Shown piece by piece: positions 1 through 7,957 of a stretch of 64,000 nt of DNA. The first letter of the stretch is position 1. Each line of letters starts with the position of its first letter. The stretch is from the NCBI GenBank assembly GCA_024278955.1, contig JAJRSE010000058.1:41299-105298 (forward strand), read 5' to 3'. The translations under genes and the position numbers were made by a program. This DNA is from Planctomycetota bacterium. GTDB lineage: Bacteria; Planctomycetota; Planctomycetia; Pirellulales; Lacipirellulaceae. The notes below the pieces were generated by a model. The model made no database searches and was not told where the DNA came from. It saw only the letters and a list, made by a program, of their open reading frames with translations.

Positions 1-2
1 CA

Positions 3-56
3 GACAGCATCCCAACTTTTAGTTATGACAAAGCACTAGCGGAGCCGATCACTTGA
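3..56 (+). CDS. C-terminal tail of an upstream gene (partial)
   Basis: A reading frame open from the window edge codes for ...SIPTFSYDKALAEPIT and stops with TGA at 54-56. That stop overlaps the TTG start of the next gene in a TTGA arrangement, which is typical of translationally coupled operon genes. Too little is visible to name a family. A second frame is also open from base 1 and stops at 37-39, so the choice of frame rests on the stop/start overlap alone. Confidence 0.45.
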   Translation, partial: DSIPTFSYDKALAEPIT

Positions 57-382
57 GTTACCTAACGCTTCTTATCGAGACGGTTCAGCCTGAGGAGAAA
101 GGGCTGTGGGTCGACATGACCGAATGGATTCGTAGTACTCTCGGTCCGCCGCTCAAATCGCTTCATCAGCCTCTCGACGATTGGCTCGGCAGCCTGCCTA
201 TGTCGATCGCGATGGCCTGCGCCATCGGCCTTTTCGTTGTCGCTGGCCTCTGGGTCTGGACGCTGAAAACCGACTTCATTTTCCGAGGTGCCCCTGACCG
301 CAATCGGTGGCGTGACCTTAGATTATGGTCTATGGCCGTTTTGCTTCCTTATATCACTATCTATCTACTACTAGGTCGCTAG
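53..382 (+). CDS. Small two-helix membrane protein, unknown function
   Basis: This is a 109-residue protein with two hydrophobic stretches, at about residues 50-70 (SIAMACAIGLFVVAGLWVW) and 90-107 (LWSMAVLLPYITIYLLLG), separated by a short basic loop. I favour the TTG start because it overlaps the preceding stop and has a purine-rich GCGGAG ahead of it. An in-frame ATG at 116 would give 88 residues. It is followed after 16 bases by another small membrane protein, so the two probably form the end of an operon begun outside the window. I do not recognise the family. Confidence 0.65.
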   Translation: MSYLTLLIETVQPEEKGLWVDMTEWIRSTLGPPLKSLHQPLDDWLGSLPMSIAMACAIGLFVVAGLWVWTLKTDFIFRGAPDRNRWRDLRLWSMAVLLPYITIYLLLGR

Positions 383-398
383 AGAAAAGCGAATCACC

Positions 399-632
399 AT
401 GTCTGAACCTACTGAACTCGAAACGCCCGATTACCGCGAACGCGATGCTGCGACACTCAAAATTTTAGGTTTTTTCTTTGCCGTCCTCGGGGTGCTTGTG
501 CTTGTCGGTTCGTATTGGTCGCTCGAAAATCCGAGAGCCTTGATCGTCAACCTCGCCAGCGGAGCCGTTCTGACCCTCATTGGGATTGGAATGATAATCT
601 ACGTACGCCGAAAGTCTGATAAGAACCAATAG
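399..632 (+). CDS. Small two-helix membrane protein, unknown function
   Basis: This 77-residue protein has a charged N-terminus (about residues 1-20, rich in E, D and R), then two membrane segments (ILGFFFAVLGVLVLVGSYW and LIVNLASGAVLTLIGIGMII), and a basic tail ending RRKSDKNQ. The ATG is preceded by AGAGAAAAG. It follows the previous gene after 16 bases on the same strand. No motif points to a function, and I do not recognise it. Confidence 0.65.
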   Translation: MSEPTELETPDYRERDAATLKILGFFFAVLGVLVLVGSYWSLENPRALIVNLASGAVLTLIGIGMIIYVRRKSDKNQ

Positions 633-764
633 TTCAATTTTTCTTTCTACATTTCTCTGGTCTGAAGATCTGCTCAATCTTCGTTCCTCCGCGTTCTACT
701 CTTCCAGGCATTGAAAAGTCACCCAATCTCAAACTCCTCCCTCCTGCCAAATCTATTCCCAGCT

Positions 765-2942
765 ATGTCGACTTACACCTACAAGAACTGCCGTTTCGAG
801 AAAGATGGCAAACCTTTCTTCGTGATTGCCAGCGACTATCACTTCTTTCGCGATCGTCGCGACAACTGGGAGCCACGGCTTACCCAGCTCAAAGAGCTGG
901 GCGTGCGATTGATCACCTTCTACACGCCCTGGCGGCATTTTATTCAAACGACAGAAGGGGAAATCTGGTACGACTTCAACGGCGAAACCAAGGATAGTCG
1001 CGACTTGGTTTGCTTTCTTGAAACGCTGAAAAAAGTTGGCTTGCTCGGCATCTTCAAGCCGGGTCCCTTTGTCCATTCTGAACTCAATGTCGGCGGCCTG
1101 CCAGACATTGCAACGCCGACGTTCAATCCTGAAATCCCTGGGATGCGCCGATTCGACGATAGCCCGGTCCGCTGGTGCTACGACAACGCAATTTTACCCG
1201 CACCTTGCGACCCAACTTACGATGCCCTAGTCAAAGGTTGGTACGAAGCGGTCTGCCCGATAGTTGCCCCATTCGCTGGCACCGAAGGTCCCGTGATCGC
1301 ACTCCAACTCAACGACGAAACAATTTTCTGCTGTTCCAACGACCCGCCGTGGCGACTTGGGTACGAAGCTTCCTCGATGCAGTTCTTTCATCGACTCTTG
1401 GCGGAACAATATGGCACCATCGAACAGTACAACGATGCTCATAACACCCACCACGCCTCGTTCAACTTCGTAACCGGTCCCCAACCGCTCGACGCCAGCC
1501 GAGTTGAACTTCACCAACCCAAAGAACCGGCGGACGTTTTGCAGTATGTCGATTGGGCCAACCACCAATGGCGTTTGCGTCGCGATAACTACGTTCACTA
1601 CAAAAGTTTCACGAACATCGATCTGCCGTATCTTACCAACTATGCAGGCATCACTCCGCCGATCGAACAGAACATCCCTGAAATCACTCCCGACAATGCA
1701 GATGTTGTGCCTGTGGAGTTGGCCAAAACTTACTCGGATTGGTGGTTCGCAATGAACCGCGTCGACCAGGACGTTGTCGACGGCGCCCACGAGTACGGCA
1801 TGATTAGCTGGTTGGGCGTCGCCGCCTATGATGAAGTCGTCTTCGACCGCTACGTGAACACGGCCCGACGCCGGCGCGGAATGAACATGGAAGAAAACTG
1901 GGGGTTCGCCGCTTTTTACGACGAGCGAAGCAAGTACCCGATTGTTCCGGTCTTTCAAACGCTGGTGTCGATTGCTGCCGGAGCCACTGGCTACGACATT
2001 TACACCGGCGTCAGCACCGACTACTGGGACGACACGCTCGATCGGGTCACGAAGAAACAGTGTTCCACGTTCCCGTCCGATGCTCCGATCACTAAGGATG
2101 GAGAAAAGGGCGTCCTCTACGATGCCGCTGCCAGCATCAACGCTTGGTTCAACCAACATGGCGACGCCCTCGTTGCTTGCGACCCAGAACCAGAAGCAGC
2201 CTACATGCTGTATGCCCCCTACGCAGCAGTAGCCTCTTGGGTTCCTGACGAAGATCACTGGGCCATCGAGCAGCACGATCTGCCACGCTGTGGATACGAA
2301 GCATTTGAGCCTTGGTCGAGTTCGCTACAGCGAGCCGGTTTCTCGCCGGTGACTCAAGAACTTGAAACGGCAGACGTCGATTGGATGTTGTCATGCAAGT
2401 CGGTTTCCATTCATACCGCGTTCTTCATGGGCAAAGCAGAGCAGAAAAAGCTCGCCGACCTTATCGCAGCGGGGGGGCGATTGTTTATCTCGGGAGAATT
2501 ACCCTCGGTCGATCTGAAATTAAAACCTTGCACTCTCCTTGAGGAAGCGGTGAAAAAGGCGGGAGACAACGTCGCGTACCAACGCGAAAATCGCTTTGTC
2601 GGCAACCGCTTTGCGGCTCAACTTGCCGACGCAGGCCTCGACTCGCGTGTCACTTGCAGCGACCGCCTTCGCACGATGGTCCACTTCGGCGAGCAAGACC
2701 GGTTTGTCTTCTTCTTTAACCTTGAAAAAGGAGTTGGGCATTCGCATTGGATTGAGTTCGATGGTTTGCGTATTGAGTTGCAACTTGGTTCTAAAAGCTG
2801 CGGCATCCTCCGAATTTCGGGCGGCCAGATTGTCTCGCACTTTGTCAAAGGCCGAAACGAAATCGACGACACCACGGCAGACATCCGAATTCAATGCGGC
2901 GACCAACTAGTTGAAGGGCAGGGGGACTTTGCTGATGTTTGA
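765..2942 (+). CDS. Glycoside hydrolase family 35-like (beta-galactosidase-type) enzyme
   Basis: The protein is 725 residues from the ATG at 765; a TTG at 711 would add 18 unconvincing residues. The N-terminal half is a TIM barrel of the GH35 type: FVIASDYHFFRDRRDNW near residue 20, then LKELGVRLITFYTPW and GIFKPGPFVHSEL. The general acid/base candidate is E185 in LQLNDE, matching the family's ENE position although the neighbouring E is replaced by N. The nucleophile candidate is E376 or E377 in NMEENWGF. No signal peptide is visible, so it probably acts in the cytoplasm on a galactoside or a related glycan piece. The C-terminal part is beta-rich without a clear domain. The substrate cannot be read from the sequence. 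Two GATGTTTGAT repeats cover its stop codon. Confidence 0.78.
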   Translation: MSTYTYKNCRFEKDGKPFFVIASDYHFFRDRRDNWEPRLTQLKELGVRLITFYTPWRHFIQTTEGEIWYDFNGETKDSRDLVCFLETLKKVGLLGIFKPGPFVHSELNVGGLPDIATPTFNPEIPGMRRFDDSPVRWCYDNAILPAPCDPTYDALVKGWYEAVCPIVAPFAGTEGPVIALQLNDETIFCCSNDPPWRLGYEASSMQFFHRLLAEQYGTIEQYNDAHNTHHASFNFVTGPQPLDASRVELHQPKEPADVLQYVDWANHQWRLRRDNYVHYKSFTNIDLPYLTNYAGITPPIEQNIPEITPDNADVVPVELAKTYSDWWFAMNRVDQDVVDGAHEYGMISWLGVAAYDEVVFDRYVNTARRRRGMNMEENWGFAAFYDERSKYPIVPVFQTLVSIAAGATGYDIYTGVSTDYWDDTLDRVTKKQCSTFPSDAPITKDGEKGVLYDAAASINAWFNQHGDALVACDPEPEAAYMLYAPYAAVASWVPDEDHWAIEQHDLPRCGYEAFEPWSSSLQRAGFSPVTQELETADVDWMLSCKSVSIHTAFFMGKAEQKKLADLIAAGGRLFISGELPSVDLKLKPCTLLEEAVKKAGDNVAYQRENRFVGNRFAAQLADAGLDSRVTCSDRLRTMVHFGEQDRFVFFFNLEKGVGHSHWIEFDGLRIELQLGSKSCGILRISGGQIVSHFVKGRNEIDDTTADIRIQCGDQLVEGQGDFADV

Positions 2943-2957
2943 TTTGAGATGTTTGAT
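2934..2957. repeat. Short GATGTTTGAT direct repeat over a stop codon
   Basis: GATGTTTGAT occurs at 2934-2943 and again at 2948-2957 inside GAGATGTTTGAT. The first copy contains the stop codon of the glycosidase gene. The same 12-mer forms the arms of the 18-base inverted repeat at 39490-39591, so it belongs to a dispersed intergenic repeat of this genome. Confidence 0.5.
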
Positions 2958-2969
2958 TGTTGATGTAAA

Positions 2970-3926
2970 ATGAAAAGGCTTATGCTCACAATTCAAATAC
3001 TACTTAGTCGCCTACTAGCGTGGTGGCAGTTGCTTCGTGCCGGGAATGTTTTTACTGCGATCACGAATATCATTGCGGGATTTCTCCTCGTCCAAAAAAG
3101 TTGGCAGCCGCTGAGTTCACTGTTTTTGTTGATGGCATCCTCCTCGCTTCTCTACACGGCTGGGATGGTTCTTAATGATGCTTTCGACTCGCAACTCGAC
3201 GCTCGCGAACGACCTGAGCGGCCAATTCCTTCGGGGAGAATTTCTCGATCAACTGCGTTTCGAGTTGGTTTCTTTTTGCTTTTCCTAGGGGTTGCTCTCG
3301 CATGTTTTGTCTCTTGGAATCTTCAAAGTCGCACTTCGGCATCTGTTGCGGTGTTGCTGGCAGTGGCAATCGTTGCTTACAACGTCAAACTAAAGCAAAC
3401 CGCGTTCGGCCCCTCGGCAATGGGAATCTGTCGTTACCTCAACGTGTTGTTAGGGGCCAGCGTGGTCGACAACCTGCTGCAAGTACCTGCTGTTTGGATT
3501 TACGCCGCTGCGGTTGGTATGTATACGATTGGCTTAACTCTCTTCGCGCGATCGGAGAACGAACCGAGCAAAACACGAGGACAAACGGTCGGCGGACTTG
3601 TTACGCTTGGTTCGCTGGCCCTGGTGGGGCTCTTGCCGTTGCTTCTTTTCTTTTTCCAAGATGCCGCGACCCAGGAAGCTGAATTCCCCTTCGTCTGGTT
3701 TGGATTATTACTCTTGATGTGCCTTGTACTGCTTGGTTCTCACCAGGAAACCCAGCGTAAACCGAGTCCAGCCGCGTTCCGAAAACACGTTTCCAAGCTT
3801 CTTATAGGATTCATTATCATGGATGCTTTGGCTTGTACCGTGGCCGCGGGTTGGCTGGTCGGGGTGATTGTCCTTACACTAGTAGTACCAACGCTGGCCC
3901 TCTCGCGTTGGGCCCCCATGACGTAG
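2970..3926 (+). CDS. eboC: UbiA-family prenyltransferase, EboC-like
   Basis: This 318-residue integral membrane protein has about eight hydrophobic helices. The UbiA Asp-rich motif is N69-D70-x-x-D73-x-x-x-D77, followed by ERPERPIPSGRIS, the signature of the EboC-like branch. CRYLNVLLGAS and TLFARSEN further on also match that branch. UbiA enzymes transfer polyprenyl groups to aromatic or other acceptors in the membrane; the EboC branch is linked to export of metabolite precursors to the periplasm (the scytonemin-associated ebo cluster of cyanobacteria). The second Asp motif of classical UbiA enzymes is not clear here. It begins a same-strand trio with a TIM-barrel protein and an alkaline-phosphatase-like protein. 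The acceptor is unknown. Confidence 0.75.
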   Translation: MKRLMLTIQILLSRLLAWWQLLRAGNVFTAITNIIAGFLLVQKSWQPLSSLFLLMASSSLLYTAGMVLNDAFDSQLDARERPERPIPSGRISRSTAFRVGFFLLFLGVALACFVSWNLQSRTSASVAVLLAVAIVAYNVKLKQTAFGPSAMGICRYLNVLLGASVVDNLLQVPAVWIYAAAVGMYTIGLTLFARSENEPSKTRGQTVGGLVTLGSLALVGLLPLLLFFFQDAATQEAEFPFVWFGLLLLMCLVLLGSHQETQRKPSPAAFRKHVSKLLIGFIIMDALACTVAAGWLVGVIVLTLVVPTLALSRWAPMT

Positions 3927-3961
3927 CGTTTTGTGAAGGAACATTAGCCACAAGCAGAAAC

Positions 3962-3983
3962 CGGCGGTGCTTGGAAACCGCCG
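3962..3983 (+). other. Perfect 7-bp hairpin between eboC-like gene and isomerase
   Basis: Arms CGGCGGT (3962-3968) and ACCGCCG (3977-3983) pair perfectly around an 8-base loop, 36 bases after the stop of the UbiA gene. No T-tract follows, so it is not a standard terminator. It may stabilise or attenuate the operon message. This is inference from the palindrome only. Confidence 0.4.
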
Positions 3984-4037
3984 ACTTCCGCCTGCGTCTA
4001 GTGGCTGTGTCGAATGCCTTTCATTTTGTAAAATTTC

Positions 4038-4886
4038 ATGCGTATTGGCTATAACACCAACGGTCTTGCCCATCATAGTTTGTCTGATGCGATTCGTTTG
4101 TTGGCTTCGCTCGGTTACCAAAGCGTAGCCATCACAATCGACCACGCTGCGCTGAATCCGTATCAAAAAGGTTTTGAACAGCATCTTGACGAAGTTCACC
4201 AGTTGCTCACGGAGCTGAGAATGTCTTCGGTTATCGAAACCGGCGGCCGATTTTTGCTCGACCCGAACCACAAGCATCATCCGACCTTGGTCTCCTCGAA
4301 ATCGGCGGGGCGTCCTCGTCGAGTCGAGTTCCTGCGCCACGCAATTGACATAGCAGCAGCGCTAGAGAGCAATTGCGTTTCGCTGTGGTCTGGTGTCCTG
4401 CCATCCGGCGATTCTCGACAGGAAGGTTTCCGACGCCTGACCGAAGGGTTGCATCTGGTTCTGGAGTATGCCGATCGCAAAAACGTCAAGATCGGTTTTG
4501 AACCCGAGCCGGGAATGTTGATCGACACGATGGCAAGTTTTTCGGATTTGGTCGAGCAAATCGAATCGCCCCGTTTGGGACTCACTCTGGACCTAGGTCA
4601 TCTACATTGTCTTGGCGAAACTCCGATTGAAGATCATCTTTATCGCTGGGCGGACCGATTGGTTAATGTTCACCTCGAAGACATGAAAGTCGGCGTGCAT
4701 GAGCACCTCATGTTCGGAGAAGGGGAAATAGACTTTGGCCCGGTGCTCGCAGCACTTGCCGAAATTGAATACCAAGGCGGGATGCACGTGGAGCTAAGCC
4801 GCCATAGCCACTTAGGCCCGACTGCCGCAAAACAGGCGTATCTTTTTTTGAAATCACGATTGGATGCGTCAGGTATATTCTTGTAG
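4038..4886 (+). CDS. Sugar phosphate isomerase/epimerase-like TIM-barrel protein
   Basis: This 282-residue protein belongs to the xylose-isomerase-like TIM barrel (AP endonuclease 2) family. Likely metal and substrate ligands sit on successive strands: GFEPEP (Glu), LTLDLGHLH (Asp and His), VNVHLED (His) and MHVELSRHSH (Glu). It lies between an EboC-like prenyltransferase and an alkaline-phosphatase-like protein on one strand, the place where EboE, another TIM-barrel protein, would be expected in an ebo cluster. It lacks the N-terminal YCTN-type signature I associate with EboE and is shorter, so I call it only by fold. The substrate is unknown. Confidence 0.75.
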   Translation: MRIGYNTNGLAHHSLSDAIRLLASLGYQSVAITIDHAALNPYQKGFEQHLDEVHQLLTELRMSSVIETGGRFLLDPNHKHHPTLVSSKSAGRPRRVEFLRHAIDIAAALESNCVSLWSGVLPSGDSRQEGFRRLTEGLHLVLEYADRKNVKIGFEPEPGMLIDTMASFSDLVEQIESPRLGLTLDLGHLHCLGETPIEDHLYRWADRLVNVHLEDMKVGVHEHLMFGEGEIDFGPVLAALAEIEYQGGMHVELSRHSHLGPTAAKQAYLFLKSRLDASGIFL

Positions 4887-4951
4887 CAGAAGTGTATTTC
4901 TAGCCTTCCATTGAATAACCCTCCTTGCCCGTAAAAAGAAGAACTCCTCTT

Positions 4952-6289
4952 ATGCCTGAATTTGTTGCCTTACTTTCGATCCCCGGTTTACGAGAGCAAG
5001 ATCTTGAGTTGATGCCTCGCCTGCGGACCCTTGTGATGGGGGGCGACCGTGCGTCGCTGGTGCCCAGCTTTCCTGCCGTAACTTGTCCTGTGCAGGCCAA
5101 CATGACAACGGGGCTGACTCCTAAGGAACATGGCGTGGTTGCCAATGGTTTCTACTGGCGCGAACGTCATGAAGTTGAAATGTGGACTTCGACCAACCAG
5201 TGTGTTCAGCGTCCGCAGTTGTGGGATCTTATGCATCAACACGATCCTTCGCTTACCACCGCGGTTTGGTTTCCGCTGCATAGCAAGGAGTGTGGAGCCG
5301 ACTATGTTTGCACTCCGGCGCCGATTCATAACGCTGACGGTACGGAATCGATGTGGTGTTACACGCGGCCCGAGGGTCTTTATGATGATCTGCTTGCTGA
5401 GTTGGGGCAGTTTCCGCTTCAACACTTTTGGGGGCCAATAGCGAACATCAAATCGACGACCTGGATCGCAGACTCGGCGATCCGCGCGGCCGAGCGATAC
5501 CGGCCCAATCTCTTTTATATCTATCTTCCGCACCTCGACTATGCCGCACAAAAAATGGGGCCCGAGAGCGAAGCGGCAAAGCAAGCTGCGGTCGATCTCG
5601 ACGTAGAAATTGGTAAACTCGTCGACGGATTTTCGGCTGCCTATGGTAAGGATCGCCCGTTGTGGTTGATTGCTAGCGAGTATGCGATCGTGCCGGTCGA
5701 TCATGTGAGCTACCCCAACCGCGTACTGCGTGCTGCTGGTCTCCTTACGGTGAAGCATGAGGAGAACGAAAATGGCGGTGGCGAGCTTCTTGATTTTGAG
5801 GCGAGCCGTGCCTGGGCTTTGACCGATCACCAGTTTTCTTTCGTCTATGTTCGCGATTCGGACGAGGCAACAATCCTTCAAGCGAAGGAAGTGCTAGCAA
5901 GGCAAACGGGGGTTGCCGAGGTGCTGACTCAAGAGGAGTTTGGCCCCTACGATCTGGTCCATCCGCTTGCCGGAGATTTGGTGGTGATCTCCGATCCGAA
6001 TAGCTGGCAAGCGTATTATTGGTGGCTTGATGTTGATTTAGCTCCTTCGTTTGCGCGTACCGTTGATATTCACCGAAAGCCAGGGTACGACCCAGTGGAA
6101 CTGTTTTGGGACCCTGTTGCGAAGGGCGTGCCGCTGGACGCTAGCTTGGTGAAGGGTTCGCATGGTGCTCCTGCTGTCGCCCCAGAACAGCGTGGCGTGT
6201 TGCTCTCGTCTGAGCGAGGGGTTTTCTTGGAACGACCGATTGCCGATACCGACGTGGCGGATATCGTGCTTCGGCAGTTTGGAATCTGA
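4952..6289 (+). CDS. Alkaline phosphatase/nucleotide pyrophosphatase superfamily protein, EboF-like
   Basis: The protein is 445 residues from the ATG at 4952 (a TTG at 4925 is possible). The fold signature is clear: nucleophile T44 in FPAVTCPVQANMTTG and a C-terminal GSHGAP around residue 404. Several canonical metal ligands are changed. The N-terminal S-I-D-G becomes SIPG (P11 for Asp), the DxxxH motif becomes D196xxxQ200, and the usual S-D-H-G becomes SEYA (E243, Y244). It may therefore bind fewer metals, use a different mechanism, or be non-catalytic. As the third gene of the UbiA/TIM-barrel/phosphatase trio it resembles EboF, the phosphodiesterase-like member of ebo clusters. No signal peptide is visible. 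Confidence 0.75.
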   Translation: MPEFVALLSIPGLREQDLELMPRLRTLVMGGDRASLVPSFPAVTCPVQANMTTGLTPKEHGVVANGFYWRERHEVEMWTSTNQCVQRPQLWDLMHQHDPSLTTAVWFPLHSKECGADYVCTPAPIHNADGTESMWCYTRPEGLYDDLLAELGQFPLQHFWGPIANIKSTTWIADSAIRAAERYRPNLFYIYLPHLDYAAQKMGPESEAAKQAAVDLDVEIGKLVDGFSAAYGKDRPLWLIASEYAIVPVDHVSYPNRVLRAAGLLTVKHEENENGGGELLDFEASRAWALTDHQFSFVYVRDSDEATILQAKEVLARQTGVAEVLTQEEFGPYDLVHPLAGDLVVISDPNSWQAYYWWLDVDLAPSFARTVDIHRKPGYDPVELFWDPVAKGVPLDASLVKGSHGAPAVAPEQRGVLLSSERGVFLERPIADTDVADIVLRQFGI

Positions 6290-6479
6290 AACTCCTCAAG
6301 TGCTATCAGTATTTTAGGGCGACTCGGAAATTCGATCCGACTAGGCAAGCTGTGCTTGGCTTGTTGCTTGTAACGAAACAGGACCTCGATGGCGGTCGAT
6401 AGTTTCTCTAGACGCCGGCGCTCTCTGCTGAGCAGACGTCTCCTCCTTGCAAGCATCCCCCCATCAACGAGACCTTGCC

Positions 6480-7556
6480 ATGAAAACCTCGTTCGCGCGA
6501 ATTGCCGTTTGTTTGATTTCTATTTTTGCTTTGCAGACAGGAACGTCTTCGCTAGAAGCGGCCCCGCGTGGGGGGCTTATTCCTGGCACAGGCACGTTGA
6601 TTGAATACGTCGGCGACGATTTTGAAGATACTTCCTGGGGTTTCGTCCATAATTTCCCTAAAAGCTCGCGAGAGCAAGATAGCCGCTTGCGATCGCCGAC
6701 AGGCCGTTCTACTAACGGTCGTTGGATCGAAGGGCCCGAGCGTGGCCACCCCGATCACATGAAAGTTATTCCAACTCCTCCCGGCGGGCTCGCTGGTAGC
6801 GAACATGCGTTGTTGGTACGTACGCTCCACTCGGGCGTGCCTGGGTACAACTCGTATGATGTGCAACAGGACGATCTTATTTCTAATACGATCTCTCGAC
6901 TCGGAATGACAATTCCCGCTAGCGACATGCCGAACGTGGTGGTGCGGATTTATTTGCCGCCAGCGGAGAAATGGGAGAACCGTTCGGGGCCTCAATTCGG
7001 ATTTCGCATAAGCACCTCGGCAACCGTTACCAAAAGCGGTTCGAGTGGTTTCTTTGGATCGCGTAGCACAACAGAGGTCGAGCCATATTGGCCGGGCATT
7101 TGGATTCACTTTCGCAGTGAGACCAGTCGCAAAAACAAAGAGGACTCGGCGTATCTTACGGTCCGAGGCAATCGCAATGGGCAGGATATCCGGATGAAGG
7201 AAATTCCGGCTGACCAATTTGGTTGGTGGACTTTCGGCATGTCGATAACGCCTAACGGGATGGTGCATTACTATGCGAAGCAGGGAGTCGAAGACCTTAC
7301 CGCGGCCGATCATTTGACTTCGCAATTTCCGTATAGTTTTAGCGCCGAGCGTTTCCGGACGTTCTTCTTTAACTCCTGCAATAAGAACGACGGCAAAACG
7401 TGGGCGACTCCTTTTGTGATCGACGACCCTCAGCTGTTCGTGGTGAACTCTGCTCGTGTGGTTTCGAGTGTGAAGCGGAACATGGAACGCGAGGCGCGAC
7501 GTGCTGTGAAGCGAAATGCACAAAAAAAGCAAAGAAGTGGCAGGAACCGGCGCTAG
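6480..7556 (+). CDS. Secreted protein of unknown function
   Basis: This is a 358-residue protein from the ATG at 6480. It opens with a typical Sec signal peptide (MKTSFARIAVCLISIFAL..., cleavage plausible after SLEA). The mature part is rich in beta-forming residues with many aromatic and Asn/Gly positions (DDFEDTSWGFVHN, PGIWIHFRS, WWTFGMSI), suggesting a lectin- or concanavalin-like sandwich. The last 30 residues are strongly basic (KRNAQKKQRSGRNRR), which could bind polyanions. It stands alone, 190 bases after the phosphatase-like gene. I do not recognise a named family. Confidence 0.7.
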   Translation: MKTSFARIAVCLISIFALQTGTSSLEAAPRGGLIPGTGTLIEYVGDDFEDTSWGFVHNFPKSSREQDSRLRSPTGRSTNGRWIEGPERGHPDHMKVIPTPPGGLAGSEHALLVRTLHSGVPGYNSYDVQQDDLISNTISRLGMTIPASDMPNVVVRIYLPPAEKWENRSGPQFGFRISTSATVTKSGSSGFFGSRSTTEVEPYWPGIWIHFRSETSRKNKEDSAYLTVRGNRNGQDIRMKEIPADQFGWWTFGMSITPNGMVHYYAKQGVEDLTAADHLTSQFPYSFSAERFRTFFFNSCNKNDGKTWATPFVIDDPQLFVVNSARVVSSVKRNMEREARRAVKRNAQKKQRSGRNRR

Positions 7557-7849
7557 TGCGTGTCGCACGGACGTGCTTCGGTCACCGCACGGCATTTCAG
7601 CGTCAAGCCGTGCTAGGAGCGGAACACTCGCCTGGGACTTGCTCTAGAGGCTAGAGGTGGATAGCCCAAGGTTAATGGCCAAGCAAGATTGATGGCCATC
7701 TTGCGGCCCACCGTTCATTTTGAAGCTACTACTCATGGGGCTGGAGTGCCCCTAGGACAATAATTGGATCGTAAGTGGAACGGTGGGTAGAAAAAATCCA
7801 GGAGAAGGGCAAGCTGCCTTCACTCTTTTTTCTTAAAAACTTCACAAAG

Positions 7850-7923
7850 TCGGGCCGACAGGATTCGAACCTGCGACCTTTTGACCCCCAGTCAAACGCG
7901 CTACCAGACTGCGCCACGGCCCG
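7850..7923 (-). tRNA. tRNA-Pro (anticodon GGG)
   Basis: On the minus strand the acceptor arms are cgggccg and cggcccg (perfect, with the C1-G72 pair typical of bacterial Pro tRNAs), discriminator A. The D-arm is gcgc/gcgc. The anticodon stem is tttga/tcaaa with loop ctggggg, giving anticodon GGG for codons CCC and CCU. The T-arm is gcagg-ttcgaat-cctgt. CCA is not encoded. The rest of the 400-base gap between 7556 and 7958 shows nothing else I can support. Confidence 0.96.
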
Positions 7924-7957
7924 AACTTGTTGCTATCTTGCCATTGTAGAAGCCAAT

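Noticed and set aside
1227..2276. Long open frame (about 349 codons) on the minus strand inside the GH35-like gene
   Set aside because: It is antisense to a well-supported enzyme, has no family motif, and reflects third-base GC bias of the sense gene.
6552..7595. 347-codon minus-strand frame opposite the secreted protein
   Set aside because: The plus-strand reading has a signal peptide and ordered composition; the minus reading is rich in Arg and His with no motif.
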